A stretch of DNA of 64,000 nucleotides, taken from the NCBI GenBank assembly GCA_023238725.1, contig CM041535.1:22005230-22069229 (forward strand), written 5' to 3'. The stretch's first letter is position 1. Every line of letters starts with the position of its first letter. A program made the translations under genes and the position numbers. The notes under the pieces are model-generated. The model had not been told where the DNA came from. It saw only the letters and a list, made by a program, of their open reading frames with translations, and ran no database searches. The DNA comes from Scortum barcoo (Eukaryota; Chordata; Actinopteri; Centrarchiformes; Terapontidae). Of the stretch, positions 37,101 through 47,945 are shown in pieces.

Positions 37101-40100
37101 ACTGCTCAGCTCTTGTGTTCAATCCTACATATTTTGAAAACTTTTGAAATACAGTGAATATTTTCGATGGATTAACCACAAGATAGCTAACGAGATATAA
37201 TGAATACACATCAATAAATGATTTCCATCTCACCTCTCGTATTCAGTATTTCTTTGTTCAGTGCTAGTCAAGCCATTTAAAAAAAAAAAAAAAAAAAAAA
37301 ATCTTCCCCAGAGCACCTTCCCGTTCTCAGTCTCTGTTTGATGTATTTCTATATGAAGCCCAGCGAGAGATCAAATGCACACTGGGATTTTACCTACAAC
37401 GAGTAAAGTGAAGCCTTGACATTTCAAATTCCAGACCTTTTTTTTTGTTTTTATCCGTGTCTTGACACTTTAAAGCTTTACATGTGATACATTTATGATA
37501 AAAAAAAAAAAAATACATGCATCTCTCCTGTAACACGGATTTCTGTCTTCATTGCCTTTACTTCCCCCTCTCTAATTTTAATTTTTTCCTCTTACTTTTG
37601 TTATTACCCTTTTCTCTGCTCATTAAATCCCTCACCCCTATCTGCCCTGTCAAGTATTTCCCTACTTGCCTCTACAATAGGGGCCGACGCAGGAAGGTGA
37701 GGCGACACTCTTAACCGTAACAGACACAATCGGCGGACACAACACGGTACACACTCGTCGTCTTTGTGTGAACCCGTGAGATACGTGGTTGACATTTTCA
37801 CATTTTTGACTGGGTGATGGGAAGGAAGAAAAAAGGGGGAAAATAAAGAGAAGAGGAGAGAGCGCTTTCCTTTGTCCTCATCTAATCAATTACTCACTAA
37901 TGAGCAAATTGTTTGGAAGGTAGTTTAAAGGTAGGAGGGAGGCACATTTCAAGGTATGAAAATTTGTTTTAACTCTATTAACATGATTCATTTGGCAGCA
38001 TTATGCGAGGCGACGGAGCCATACTTTATTACCACGGGTTATAATGTGAAATCAAAACCACAACACCTTTTAGTGCATGCCACAGACCCAGGACACTGCA
38101 GCATCTATGGACTGTATTATGACAAACAGGGCCCAATATAAATGGTATCCTCTTGAGATGGGCACCATATTTATTTCATATTCAGTTCATAACCCTTCTG
38201 ATAAAATAGTTATGACAGACGTCATTAACGAATATATACTGAGTGTGCAAGTAATGCTGTTCCACTGACCACCATAGCCGACGTGTGAAAAATACTCTCT
38301 TTGCGAGGCGAATAGCTGTATCCCATGTGAATATACTAAAGTGACTTATGGTGCAAACAATCAATCAATCTGGAGACACAACTGTTACTGTTACTGAAAT
38401 GTATGCCTCTTATAATATTTGAGGTCTTTTACCATTTTCACTCACTTTCGCTTTTATCAAACAGAGTGTATTTGTCGAAAATATCAGCTCTTTTATTGTT
38501 CTCTCCTCATAAAAGGCAGCCTAACAAGCATCGCACTTTTAAAGCGGCCCTTTTCGTTCGGCTATAACCTTTAACTATTGTGCCTCGGGCGCCTCTTGTC
38601 ATTGGCTAAAAGCAAAACAAAACAAATCATCTTAATGTCAACAGTGTTATTACCACTAAGTGGTGCTTCCCCCATTTGCTCAACGAGGCCAGAGCCGCCG
38701 TAGATCCGGCTGGATTACGGGCAAGGTGACTCAGCAGGTAACCGCGACTTGTCACTCAGAGTTTCAGTACATATCAGCTCTTACAGCGTGATTACGGGAC
38801 CACACTGAGGAAAGACTGAAAAGAAATGAAACAAACAAACGAAAAAAAACCAAAGCGGGGGTCAGGAAAAGAGAGACAGAAAAGGAGAGAAGATGGAGGG
38901 AAAGGGAGAGAGATAAACTCTGAGAGGAGAGAGAGAGAGATAATAGAGAGAAAACATGTGTTCTCAGTGTCCGGAACGCACCAGTAGAGCTGAAAATAGG
39001 GATTGGGACAGTTGCACCATAGCTTCATTTGAGAGGACACACTCGGCTGTCTGTTCTCTAAAGAACTCTCCTTGTACAGAGGCGAGGCCTTTTGGGAACA
39101 GCGCTATCATCTTAAAAGGCCATCTCTGTCTCTCTCTCTCTCTAACTCTCTCTCTCTCTCTACCTCGCTGTCTTGCTCACTCTCCCTTGCGCTCTTGCTT
39201 TTCTCCCTTCTCTCCTTGAACAGGGGGTGAGGCCATTAGGGAACAATGGTGATATCTTTAAAGGGCCTTCTGTGGCTGAGAGAACAGCGCTGCCAAAACC
39301 CAGAGGATCCATGTGCTGAATCAGTGGTCACAGAGCACAGAGGGGATAGAGGGATTTAAGTGGGGTGCGAACATGTGTGTGTCTATGTGCATGCTTGTGT
39401 GTGTGTATATGGGGTCTTTTGTGTAGATATTTTGTGTGAACTATACCATATAAAAGAGACAAACTTTGAATTTAAACCAGTAGATTGAAGGTCTAGCTGT
39501 GGAAAAAAAATGGTGTTCTCACTTCCAGTCTGGATTAGGGTTAAGCTGATGTTAGAGTAAAAGCCTTTTCCCAACAGGGCATGGATCTATTTATTGGTAA
39601 TGTGCATGCAACTTTAAAGAAGTTAGTGTCATGGTTTGTAAGGGAGACTTTTGCAGCAGAGCAGAACTTTGGTGCACAAGAATAATAACCAAGAATAGAT
39701 TTAAGTATATGGGGGAAAAAAAGGTCTTGACCAACAAAAATCTTGGAGAAAATTGTTCGATTAAACAGATAATTCTCTTTATATTTTTATAATTCTCTAA
39801 TTCTGTCTTGACATTTCAGTTATAAAGTATATGCAGTAATTAACATATTGCCCCTGCATGCTTGCTTTATTTTTCATATCATTTATCATGCGTCTGTTGT
39901 TATGTATGCTAAAAGTTAATAGATGCTATGCCTAAAGTGTAACACACAAGGTAGAACTTCACTTTAGCATGTGTTACTGTATATCTGTAATCTTCCAATT
40001 CATTTATAGATTGGATGGAATTTCTCTGTACAAGAGTTGCTCAGAGTTGATTTAATCCTGGTATTTACTGCACTGACTTCTGAGGTGAGAGGCTTCCACA

Positions 40101-41010
40101 AGGGCCGCATTAGCCACTATTCAATATTCGGCCAATATAAATTGCTCGGTAGAGCTCACTGGTTGGAACATACTTCCATATGACATATTCAATACGCAGA
40201 TAAAATGCTTTAATGAGCCTGCTGAATGCACTGCAAAACAATTCCACTGCAGAGATTCCATTGAAGATCAATGCAGACAACACATTCATTGTGTTAATTG
40301 ACTGCAATGAGCGAAATGGAGCCCCATTATAGGTGTAAGGAATCAACACTGAACGACCAAAGGCAGGAAACTACTGCACTGCTCTCGATGGGCTGAAACT
40401 TTTAGGAGTGTTATACTGCTGTCCACCCGCCAATGGGAGATGTTACAACTGGTGTTTTCCATAAACTAGAAAAAGGTCTGCTTTGACATCACTCACTGGG
40501 TACACCAGCAGCGCTCTCCCCGGTATGACTTGGAGCTAAATTGCCTTTACACATAAAAGTGCCGGAACAAAGAAGTTGGACCATGAGGGGAATCTGAAGG
40601 ACAGATATTTTAGAGACAGCCAGTCAGTCTGGAGACATGAAGTGCAAACCAGACCAATGCAGGCTCTTGACAGTATGACAGCGTGAACTGAATGAAAACA
40701 GTATTCCCTGCACAGACCTCATGCACAAACACACACACACAGACAGACACTACACATCAATACACCTGTACATGCACAGAAAACAGCAAAGCAATGTTTC
40801 TGGAGAAGGAGGCTAAGAAATGCCGAAGAAACAATGTGGCACTTTATAGAAAGGACACAGGATGTTTCTAGTCTAATGTTAGAGTTAATGGACTGGAAAG
40901 AGAGAGGGCGAACAGACAGAGAGAAACAGAGAAGCAGGGTAAATTGATACTGCATACAGACACGTAGGCAGACTGATGCGTCACTAGCATAGAGATGCAT
41001 ATACCTATCT

Positions 41011-41011
<1 letters not shown>

Positions 41012-41048
<37 letters not shown>

Positions 41049-41080
41049 GCACCTCCATGTCTCCTGTTATCTGTCTTTGG

Positions 41081-41112
<32 letters not shown>

Positions 41113-41113
41113 C
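41012..41113. repeat. TG/TA and AG microsatellites
   Basis: TG units pass into TA units (41012-41048). After 36 bases of unique DNA, about 14 AG units follow (41085-41113). They lie about 200 bp from the GRID2 donor at 41315. Confidence 0.95.
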
Positions 41114-41315
41114 ATGGTCTCTGACTTAAACCGTACAACCATTAGCTCTCTAATGTCTTTCCATGCTGAGAGACCATTGATACTATTATGTTAGATAAAT
41201 TCTAATTTTACAACAACTCTAGTTTCACAGACTTAGTAGAAAGACAGACAGACAGACAGGCAAGGGTCTTAATGAATACTGGTATCAGTGATTGCTTAGT
41301 TGATTATTCCCTTAC

Positions 41316-41648
41316 CAAAATCTGAATCATAGAAGAGGATGAACTTCTGCCAGCTGTACTCAGACACGACTTGCATGATGACCTCATTGAGATAGACAGG
41401 TGGGCGGACCATTAGGGTGTAGTCATCGGTTCCAGGGACGCGACTGGTCGGCGGGCAGGCGGAGCGGGGTGTTCCCGCTGGGGAGCGCTGGATGAAGAGG
41501 TGGGGGATGTGCATGGCATCGGCCAGAGTCTGAAGGCTGCCCGCCGACATGCAGCCGATTGAACTGACCAGAGCCAGGATACCACGGTTCATGGAAGGAG
41601 GCGAGGGAGGCACCAGAGAGAAAAATATGGGGAGGAACAGCTCACAGG
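41316..41648 (-). CDS. grid2: GRID2 (GluD2) coding exon, amino-terminal domain, upstream of the two in this window
   Basis: This is an internal exon of the delta-2 glutamate receptor, a postsynaptic membrane protein known in mammals from cerebellar Purkinje-cell synapses. Its extracellular amino-terminal domain binds cerebellins. The translation contains [48 protein letters not shown] and [12 protein letters not shown]. These match GluD2 far better than GluD1, which has a different loop here. The acceptor AG is at 41650-41649 and the donor GT at 41315-41314 (gtaagg). Length is 333 bp, phase 1 at both ends, so the exon is symmetric. The last base, G, joins the AT of the next exon to form Asp, giving DSDF-DIRG as expected. 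The cysteines in SIGC and RSAC are kept. Oddities are a 45-bp in-frame insertion at 41593-41637 (separate entry) and a divergent loop ([14 protein letters not shown]), one residue longer than the mammalian one as I recall it. Identity is secure; the exact exon start depends on the insertion being real. Confidence 0.93.
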
Positions 41649-41683
41649 CTGGAAGGAGGCGAGGGAGGCACCAGAGAGAAAAA
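41593..41683 (-). repeat. Duplicated polypyrimidine tract at the GRID2 exon start, one copy in frame
   Basis: A 33-bp sequence at 41651-41683 (the intron's pyrimidine tract, read on minus) recurs exactly at 41593-41625, a shift of 58 bp. The second copy lies inside the exon, between the codons for CysGluLeu (41646-41638) and Met (41592-41590), which are adjacent in mammalian GluD2 as I recall it. With 12 further bases (41626-41637, also resembling the start of the tract) the insert is 45 bp. It is read without a stop as [15 protein letters not shown]. The copy nearest the Met codon has lost the AG that follows the outer copy, so no acceptor lies between the insert and the Met codon. Confidence 0.85.
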
Positions 41684-44600
41684 AAAGAAGAAGGGGGGGA
41701 GGAAAAACAAAGAACATTTTATTATTTTTCAAAGCAGACACAAGAAATTATTCTACTACTCATTTAATGCCAGGAATCACTAGTGGTAAAACAAAATATC
41801 TGTTAGAACTGAGAGCAATACCAAGTCATAGTTTTGATCATAGCAATTACTTGCGGTAAGGGCGCAGCAAGCCAAATAATTCCTATTCTACAGGTCACCA
41901 CACTGCAGCACAGACTGAAAGAGACAGGGGCATTTTTTGTGAGTCGTTTCTGCTCATTTCCACATGAGCTGCATAGTTATTTTAAGGACCAAAGCTGTTA
42001 CGGTTATACACACCCTGCTCTGTGGTAACTAGAAATAAAGAAACACGAAAAAAATGAGGGATAAAATACATAGGTAATATGGTGTATGGTATATGGCAGC
42101 AGAATAGGAACACACTGTGTGCTGCAAGCCCACTACAACACAAAAAGACACTTTTTCCCCCTCTCTACACTGCTCTCTTGTCAATAAATACAGGCAAACC
42201 TCTAATAGCCTGAAAACACACTCATTCCAAGCTGTCACATAGAGTATCGTGACTCAGTCTATCAATGGACGGAGGCACGGACACGATACAAGTTCATTTA
42301 CAGGAGAGGGGTTGATGTGTCACCTTCCGATAAAACTCAAGTCACTCAAGTCAGTCTAAATAACACAGTACACAGACTGACAGGACAAAGTGAGACTGAT
42401 ACTGATATGATATATGATATAGAATATATGATAGAGGACATTTGCGTCACCAAAACATGTGCATACTTGCACAGAGCAGTGTTTTTTTCCGTTCTTTTTT
42501 TTTTCTGTCATTTACTGTTACCGAATTAGAGTCGGAGCACAATGACTGATGCTTTTGCTTGTTTCCATCCACCCCTTGACCCTCATTTCCAATGTTCCAT
42601 ATGGACAAAGGCTACCATCTGCTGACAGCGAGCATTATTCTGGCTATTAAATCAAAGTTAAGTCGAGCCATCAGCCTGGAGTGTGTCAGTGCCCACATAA
42701 TTGATTAACCTCCGGGCTACTTCACTGACAATAATATAACATAAGGTCGTGTAATATAGAACACTATTGAGGTATGCTTGTACAAAATGTGTATTTAAAG
42801 TTGTGTTATAAAACGGTGTAAAATATACCCTTCTCGCCACAGTCCCCCAGTTGTTTGTGCTTTACTGCCTAAATGCTCCTTAGCTCTGAGACACTATCTG
42901 TGCTCATTTCAGCTCCTTTTTCCTCCCCTCAACTTTTCATCCTTCCTAGACCTTTAGTGCTGTCAAAAACACCTCTACCTCCTACCCTCTCAACCCACTC
43001 CCCTGTTATCTCCCTTCTTGTCCAAAACAGCCCCTCTGAGTGCTTACCTTTCAGCCCCAATCATTTCAAAGCTGCAGTCTTGCAGTGATTTTCATTTTAG
43101 TTGCCTTACAGCACCACTGAACGTTGTACACTGTCCTCAATTTGGAGTCATCTGCCTTCCTCTTCCACCTCCTTTCTAACATCCCTTCTTTCGGCAGCTT
43201 TTGCATTCCACCCACCAAGCTTTTTCACCAGTCGTCGTCTCCCTCATCTCTTGTTTATCCTCGTGGCAACACAAACAGCCACCTATCCTCCTTCCTTCCC
43301 TCACTCCAACCATGCTTTGATTCATCGCCTCTTTATTACTTTATTTTTTTGCACACTTCTTTGCCTCCCTCTTCCATTACTTTTACCCACATGGCCACCC
43401 ACCGTCTGCCCCTCCATTACTTTTACCCACATGGCCACCCACAGTTTGCCCTTCTGTCCTTGCCCCCTTTTTCCATCCCTCATCCATCCTTATCCTTATT
43501 TCATCCCTCACTTCTGCTCCCATGCTGCGCCACACTACGTCCTTCACTGTGTGCTAAGCACCAGAGTGTGCTTATTTCACTTCCAGCTGAATAAAACCCT
43601 GCCACAGAGTCACTGGGTAAAACAAAAGTAGTGGGGGAAAAAAGTTTAAAGACAGCACAGCAAACACAAACACACACAGACACACGTACACAAATGATGC
43701 ACTGGCAATGCACAGTGGAGAGGATGCACATCTAAAACACAGAGTCAGCCTGTATAATGCCACACAGACTAATCTGTCGACACTGCAAAAATAAAGGCAG
43801 AGAAATAAAGTGAGAAGAGAGAAACAGAATAAAACATTGTACGTGTGCACGCATGTGTGTGAGGGATAGGGAACATGATAGCTATTCAATGTGACAGTGT
43901 CTCCTGTGTCAACTGGTCTGCAAAAAACAAAGTAAAAACAAGATTTCAAAGTGGTTTGTGGGGACAAATTCTCAAATAATGACAAATCCGAGCATGTTTG
44001 TTTGTCTGAGCATTAATGACACGGTATCTGCTCGGTCGCTTTTGTTGTTTAATTATATTTTTTAATATATTTTTTAAATTATATTAATTATATTTTGAGC
44101 ATTCCTGAATTTATTTGGACACTTTACTTTTGAGATGTACAAGTCACCCAGAAACTAAATTATTGTGACACTTTAATTATCTTAAACAGTCTGCATTTGC
44201 AAACACAAACAAGCTTAATGCACAAGATCAGAGACGCTCTGGAGCTGGTTCATATAAAAAAAAGTCACACTTTCTAAGGTAAATTTGTTACAGGTGTACA
44301 ATTTGGAGGCAATAGCTATAAATACCTGAACACAAAACCCCCTTCTGTAATTAATTGGCAATACACCGTTAGAAACGATTTTCCTTTTTAGCAATAGCTA
44401 AAGGGTTATTTCACGCAACCGTTTCCTCATGCATTGATGTAGATGATTAATGAGGAGCAGCCAAAGCAGTTTCAATCTCACTGCCCATTGTGTAAGTCCA
44501 CATTTTGAGGAATTAATTAAAGTGTTACAATATATGATTAAACTTCACTCAGCATACTGCTTAGTCATGGCCATTATTCTTCAAACCAATGAGCCCGGGA

Positions 44601-46517
44601 TTCATCTCCTATCCCCTTAATGTTTGCACATATGGATGCCTGTGGGTGTGAGTGTGGGAAGGTACACCTGTGGATTTGTTTATGCGTGCCTTAATTGTGA
44701 ATGCATTTTATGCCTGTGTATGGGAGTCAGTGTTTCTTTGAATATTTCAGCTGAATAAGCCGGGCCACGTATCATAAGCTACATTATCCAGATTCCACAT
44801 CCCTATTATGGCACTCGTGCTAACTAATGCTTTAGCCGCCTCGCTCTTGTCTAGCTATAGCGCATTAGCTTAGCATCATCAAGGCTTTGGCGAATAGAAG
44901 GCTTTGCTAATCCTCTGCTTATTAGGGCACTTTGGAAAATTAGTGGCCTCATCCCCACTACATCACACACTCTTAAGTCTGCAGGGGGCTTCTAAGCACT
45001 AGGCTCATTAATGCTCTTTGCTAATGACTTAAAGGGCCCGTTGCGTTAACCCAGCCCAATGTTACATCACTCTGAAGTAGGCAACAGTTAAAGGAGAGTG
45101 AAAATAAGAAGAACCAGAGGTGCTGGTGTAGCAAAACATGTGTAGTCACTTTGAGGGGTTTGATAGTGGCAGAAACACACTTTGCTTACATTATGAAAGG
45201 TTTTAAGAGTGCATCTTCTGCAAGAATTGATAAAAAGAATTGAAAAAAAAAAAAGTCCCATCCGAGAGGATAGGTACGAGCTGAATGTTAAGCTGTGCAG
45301 ATGAATAGCGCTTCCTTATACCTTGCCAGCTGTGGCATAACCGCTGAGTACAATGACTGGTTTGGACCACAGACAGAGAGGTGTGTGGGAGTGGAAACAA
45401 ATACAAACTGTAGCCATTTGGAGTTTTTCGTCCGTCATCCAGGACCATAACCACCTACTCAACCACGCTCACGCACCACCGCCATCATCACTAACCCACG
45501 CACAAGCACACTCGCACATCTACCCCACCCACCCCACCCATACCCATACAGTATGAGCAGTATACTCTGACTCATGATAAATCGTTCTGGGATCAGTCTC
45601 GCTAGCAGCTAAGGCCTGTCAGGCAGTCATGCAGAGGTGTTTTTTTTTTTTTTGGAGGGTACATGTCAGTTACACAAACAGACGAGAGTTCATACCGTCA
45701 GCCGGAGGGATTACTGACTTATGTACTTTGTTAATTTATCTACTCTGCGTGTGACAATGTTCGTGTGGTAATTTATTTCTTCATTAGCCTTTATATGTGA
45801 CTTCCGTTGATGGAAATGAAATATCTGATTTATCCCACAAGACCCTAAACCTCAGCAATGTGCAAAAAGAGATAAATCTATTGCCTCTCATGACTTCTCA
45901 TACATTAAAAGTATACTGAACCGCTGCCTCCCTGGTCCTGTTTACATACGGCCATGTAATGTTCTGTATGTCAGCGTGTATCGTACACGTGTTTGCGTCT
46001 GCAGCGGAGCATGTTATTGAGCTCCGGCTTGTCGGTCTGTCAGGCGAAGTGGACGGCGAGCACTTCACCTGCACCCAGGTGTGACCGATTCTTCTCTCTA
46101 TCTGTGTCCCTCCGAGCAGCTCTCCTCCCACTGCGCGCTGACACACACCACACACACTTTATTACACTGATACCCAGTCCTCCAGTTTCTATGGCCCAGT
46201 GACTGAGGATGGAAAGCAGAGGAAAGAGAGAGGGGGTAGGAAGCAGGGAAATCGATACCTGAAGAAAACCAATAAGGCTGTCTACATGCCTGTAGCTTTA
46301 GAGCATTTCTTGAGGAAGTTAGACACTCTAAGAGACTTAGACAACAACCACTGGTAAGATAATCTTAAATAGAGTGAAACATTTATATAAAATCCATAAT
46401 GCCTGCTTTACTTTGTATGTCTTAAACCTTAAACTTAAATCAATACTCAGATTAGATAGTGGTAGAGCTATCTCATCTCCCTACCTCATTGTCCTTATGC
46501 TAGGCTGTATACTATTG
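41684..46517. other. Intronic DNA without a recognised gene
   Basis: Pyrimidine-rich from 42880 to 43560, where long open frames are composition artefacts, then AT-rich. The stretch 44760-45060 is complex, repeat-free and dense in ATTA/TAAT cores, a candidate conserved enhancer (inference). Confidence 0.5.
43373..43442. repeat. Tandem duplication, 40-bp period
   Basis: tccattacttttacccacat followed by ggccacccac occurs at 43373-43402 and again at 43413-43442. The intervening 10 bases (cgtctgcccc) and those following the second copy (agtttgccct) are partly similar. Confidence 0.93.
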
Positions 46518-47096
46518 CAGTGCCCATTCAAAACAGGCCTGTTCAAAACTGGACATTTGCTTGGCCTTCTCTATTGCCGCTTGCAGCTTTCTCAAGAACC
46601 ACCCATCCAAACAACTTCACACTCAACACTAGGTTTCCCTGGATCCTCAGCAACACACCTGCCAAGTGTGAAGTCGATATGATTGGTCGTCGAGATAATC
46701 AAAGGAAAGACAGACAGACTGAGATTCTTCCCCTTAGTTTAGACTAGTGCAGTGCCCATTCAATTGCTTGGCCTCCAGGTTGTACCCATTCAACACATGC
46801 CTATTTGGAACAGGCCAGTTGTATTCAGTATTGTGGCCCTTCGAGCCTGTTCAGCTCGACGTCCGGTTGGAATATCATTTTTCACCTGTGGTTCAAACTC
46901 GTGCGTGCATACATCTAAAAACAGTGGGTCTGAAGCTGCAGGGCCTTTCCGGCTCTGCAGGGCGATTTTTCTTGCTTTCTCAAGAGCCGCTCACCCAAAC
47001 AGCTTCACGCTCTACACTGCACTTCCTCGAGTCCTCAGGATGAACGTTAGTCAAGAAAATCGAAGGACAGGAAGAAAAGACAGATAGACAGACATA
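46518..47096. repeat. Two direct copies of an unnamed interspersed repeat
   Basis: Copy 1 (46518 to about 46728) and copy 2 (46749-47096) both begin gcagtgcccattcaa. Both share a ctttctcaagarccrcycaycc-like block, then caaacarcttcac and a cctcag block, and both end in gacagacagac-type sequence. Copy 2 has about 130 extra internal bases, so copy 1 is an internally shortened version. No coding capacity is evident. A gttcaaactc stretch at 46890 faintly resembles a pol III B box, which alone does not show a SINE. Confidence 0.7.
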
Positions 47097-47904
47097 TTTT
47101 TTCTTTCTTTAATTTATAGTGTGATCTTAATTTTATGTCACAATGTGGTTGATGAACTGTATTAAGAAATTTTACAGACTGAATACGCAGATTATGTCTG
47201 TGGTTTTGATTTATCCCATGAATAAGTGACAGAAGACATTAATGCAACAATCCTGTGAATCCAATATTTCCATACAGCAGTCCTGATCATTGATTTGCAA
47301 CATTGCACACAATAGTCTAATGCAACCGGAGATTAATGGGAAAAAAATCTTGGTAATGGTATAGAATGTGTCTCACGGTTTACACTGCATGATTCAATAA
47401 CAAGAAAATGCCAGCACAGGGCCATTTTACATACATGCTGTAAGCTATGCTATGCTTTGATTTATTAACTTGTTTTGAGGTTATGGCTTGGCTGACAGGG
47501 AGAGCTCAACATCTTTTCAACGTGGGACAAGTATTCCATTATGTAAAGCAATGAGCTGAATGAAAAGACATAGAGTGTCTGCTGGCTGTAAGATGAGCAT
47601 GTAATCATAATCAAGTGTTTGGTTTCATCAGAAATTCAGCGACAGAGAGAGGAAGTCCTAGCCGGCTCCCACAGCACTGTCGTAGCCAAGAGTGTATCTC
47701 CATGTCTAGTACTGTCTGTGTGTGTGTGTTTGTGTGTGTGGATGACCTACTTGTGTCTGTGTGTTGTTTCATGTATTGTTCCACATCCGCGGCTCCAAAC
47801 TGCTGCCATGCATTGTGCCATACTCGGCTAAGCAGTGAGTGGCAGAGAGAGATGCTTACTCACACTGCCGGCAGGCTGAAAATATGCTCCGCTCTATATA
47901 TATG

Positions 47905-47945
<41 letters not shown>

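Larger units (their letters stand above)
27393..41315 (-). other. grid2: GRID2 intron between the two exons
   Basis: Complete 13,923-bp intron with a GT donor (41315-41314) and AG acceptor (27394-27393). Read on the minus strand, the last 30 bases before the acceptor are pyrimidine-rich. The intron carries one small LINE RT piece, one unidentified exon-like open segment and several microsatellites. Confidence 0.9.
31846..41315. other. Intronic DNA without a recognised gene
   Basis: Alternates between pyrimidine-rich stretches (32340-32440, 34600-35000, 35820-36320) and AT-rich DNA. Poly-T at 34145-34159 and poly-A at 34172-34187 could pair as a hairpin. Poly-A lies at 37279-37301 and compound TG/TA and AG repeats at 41012-41113. 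The stretch 38440-38720 is complex and repeat-free, a candidate conserved non-coding element (inference). Confidence 0.5.

Noticed and set aside
41316..41648. Assignment to GRID1 rather than GRID2
   Set aside because: The [18 protein letters not shown] and WQKFI.FYDS pattern and the next exon's [11 protein letters not shown] fit delta-2; delta-1 differs at these places as I recall it.
43101..43631. 176-codon open frame on plus, the longest in the window
   Set aside because: Pyrimidine-rich DNA yields Ser/Pro/Leu/Phe-rich frames in two phases at once, and the 40-bp duplication runs through it. No splice or start context supports a gene.
46887..46900. Pol III B-box-like gttcaaactc suggesting a SINE or tRNA
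   Set aside because: No A box at a proper distance and no cloverleaf could be drawn.
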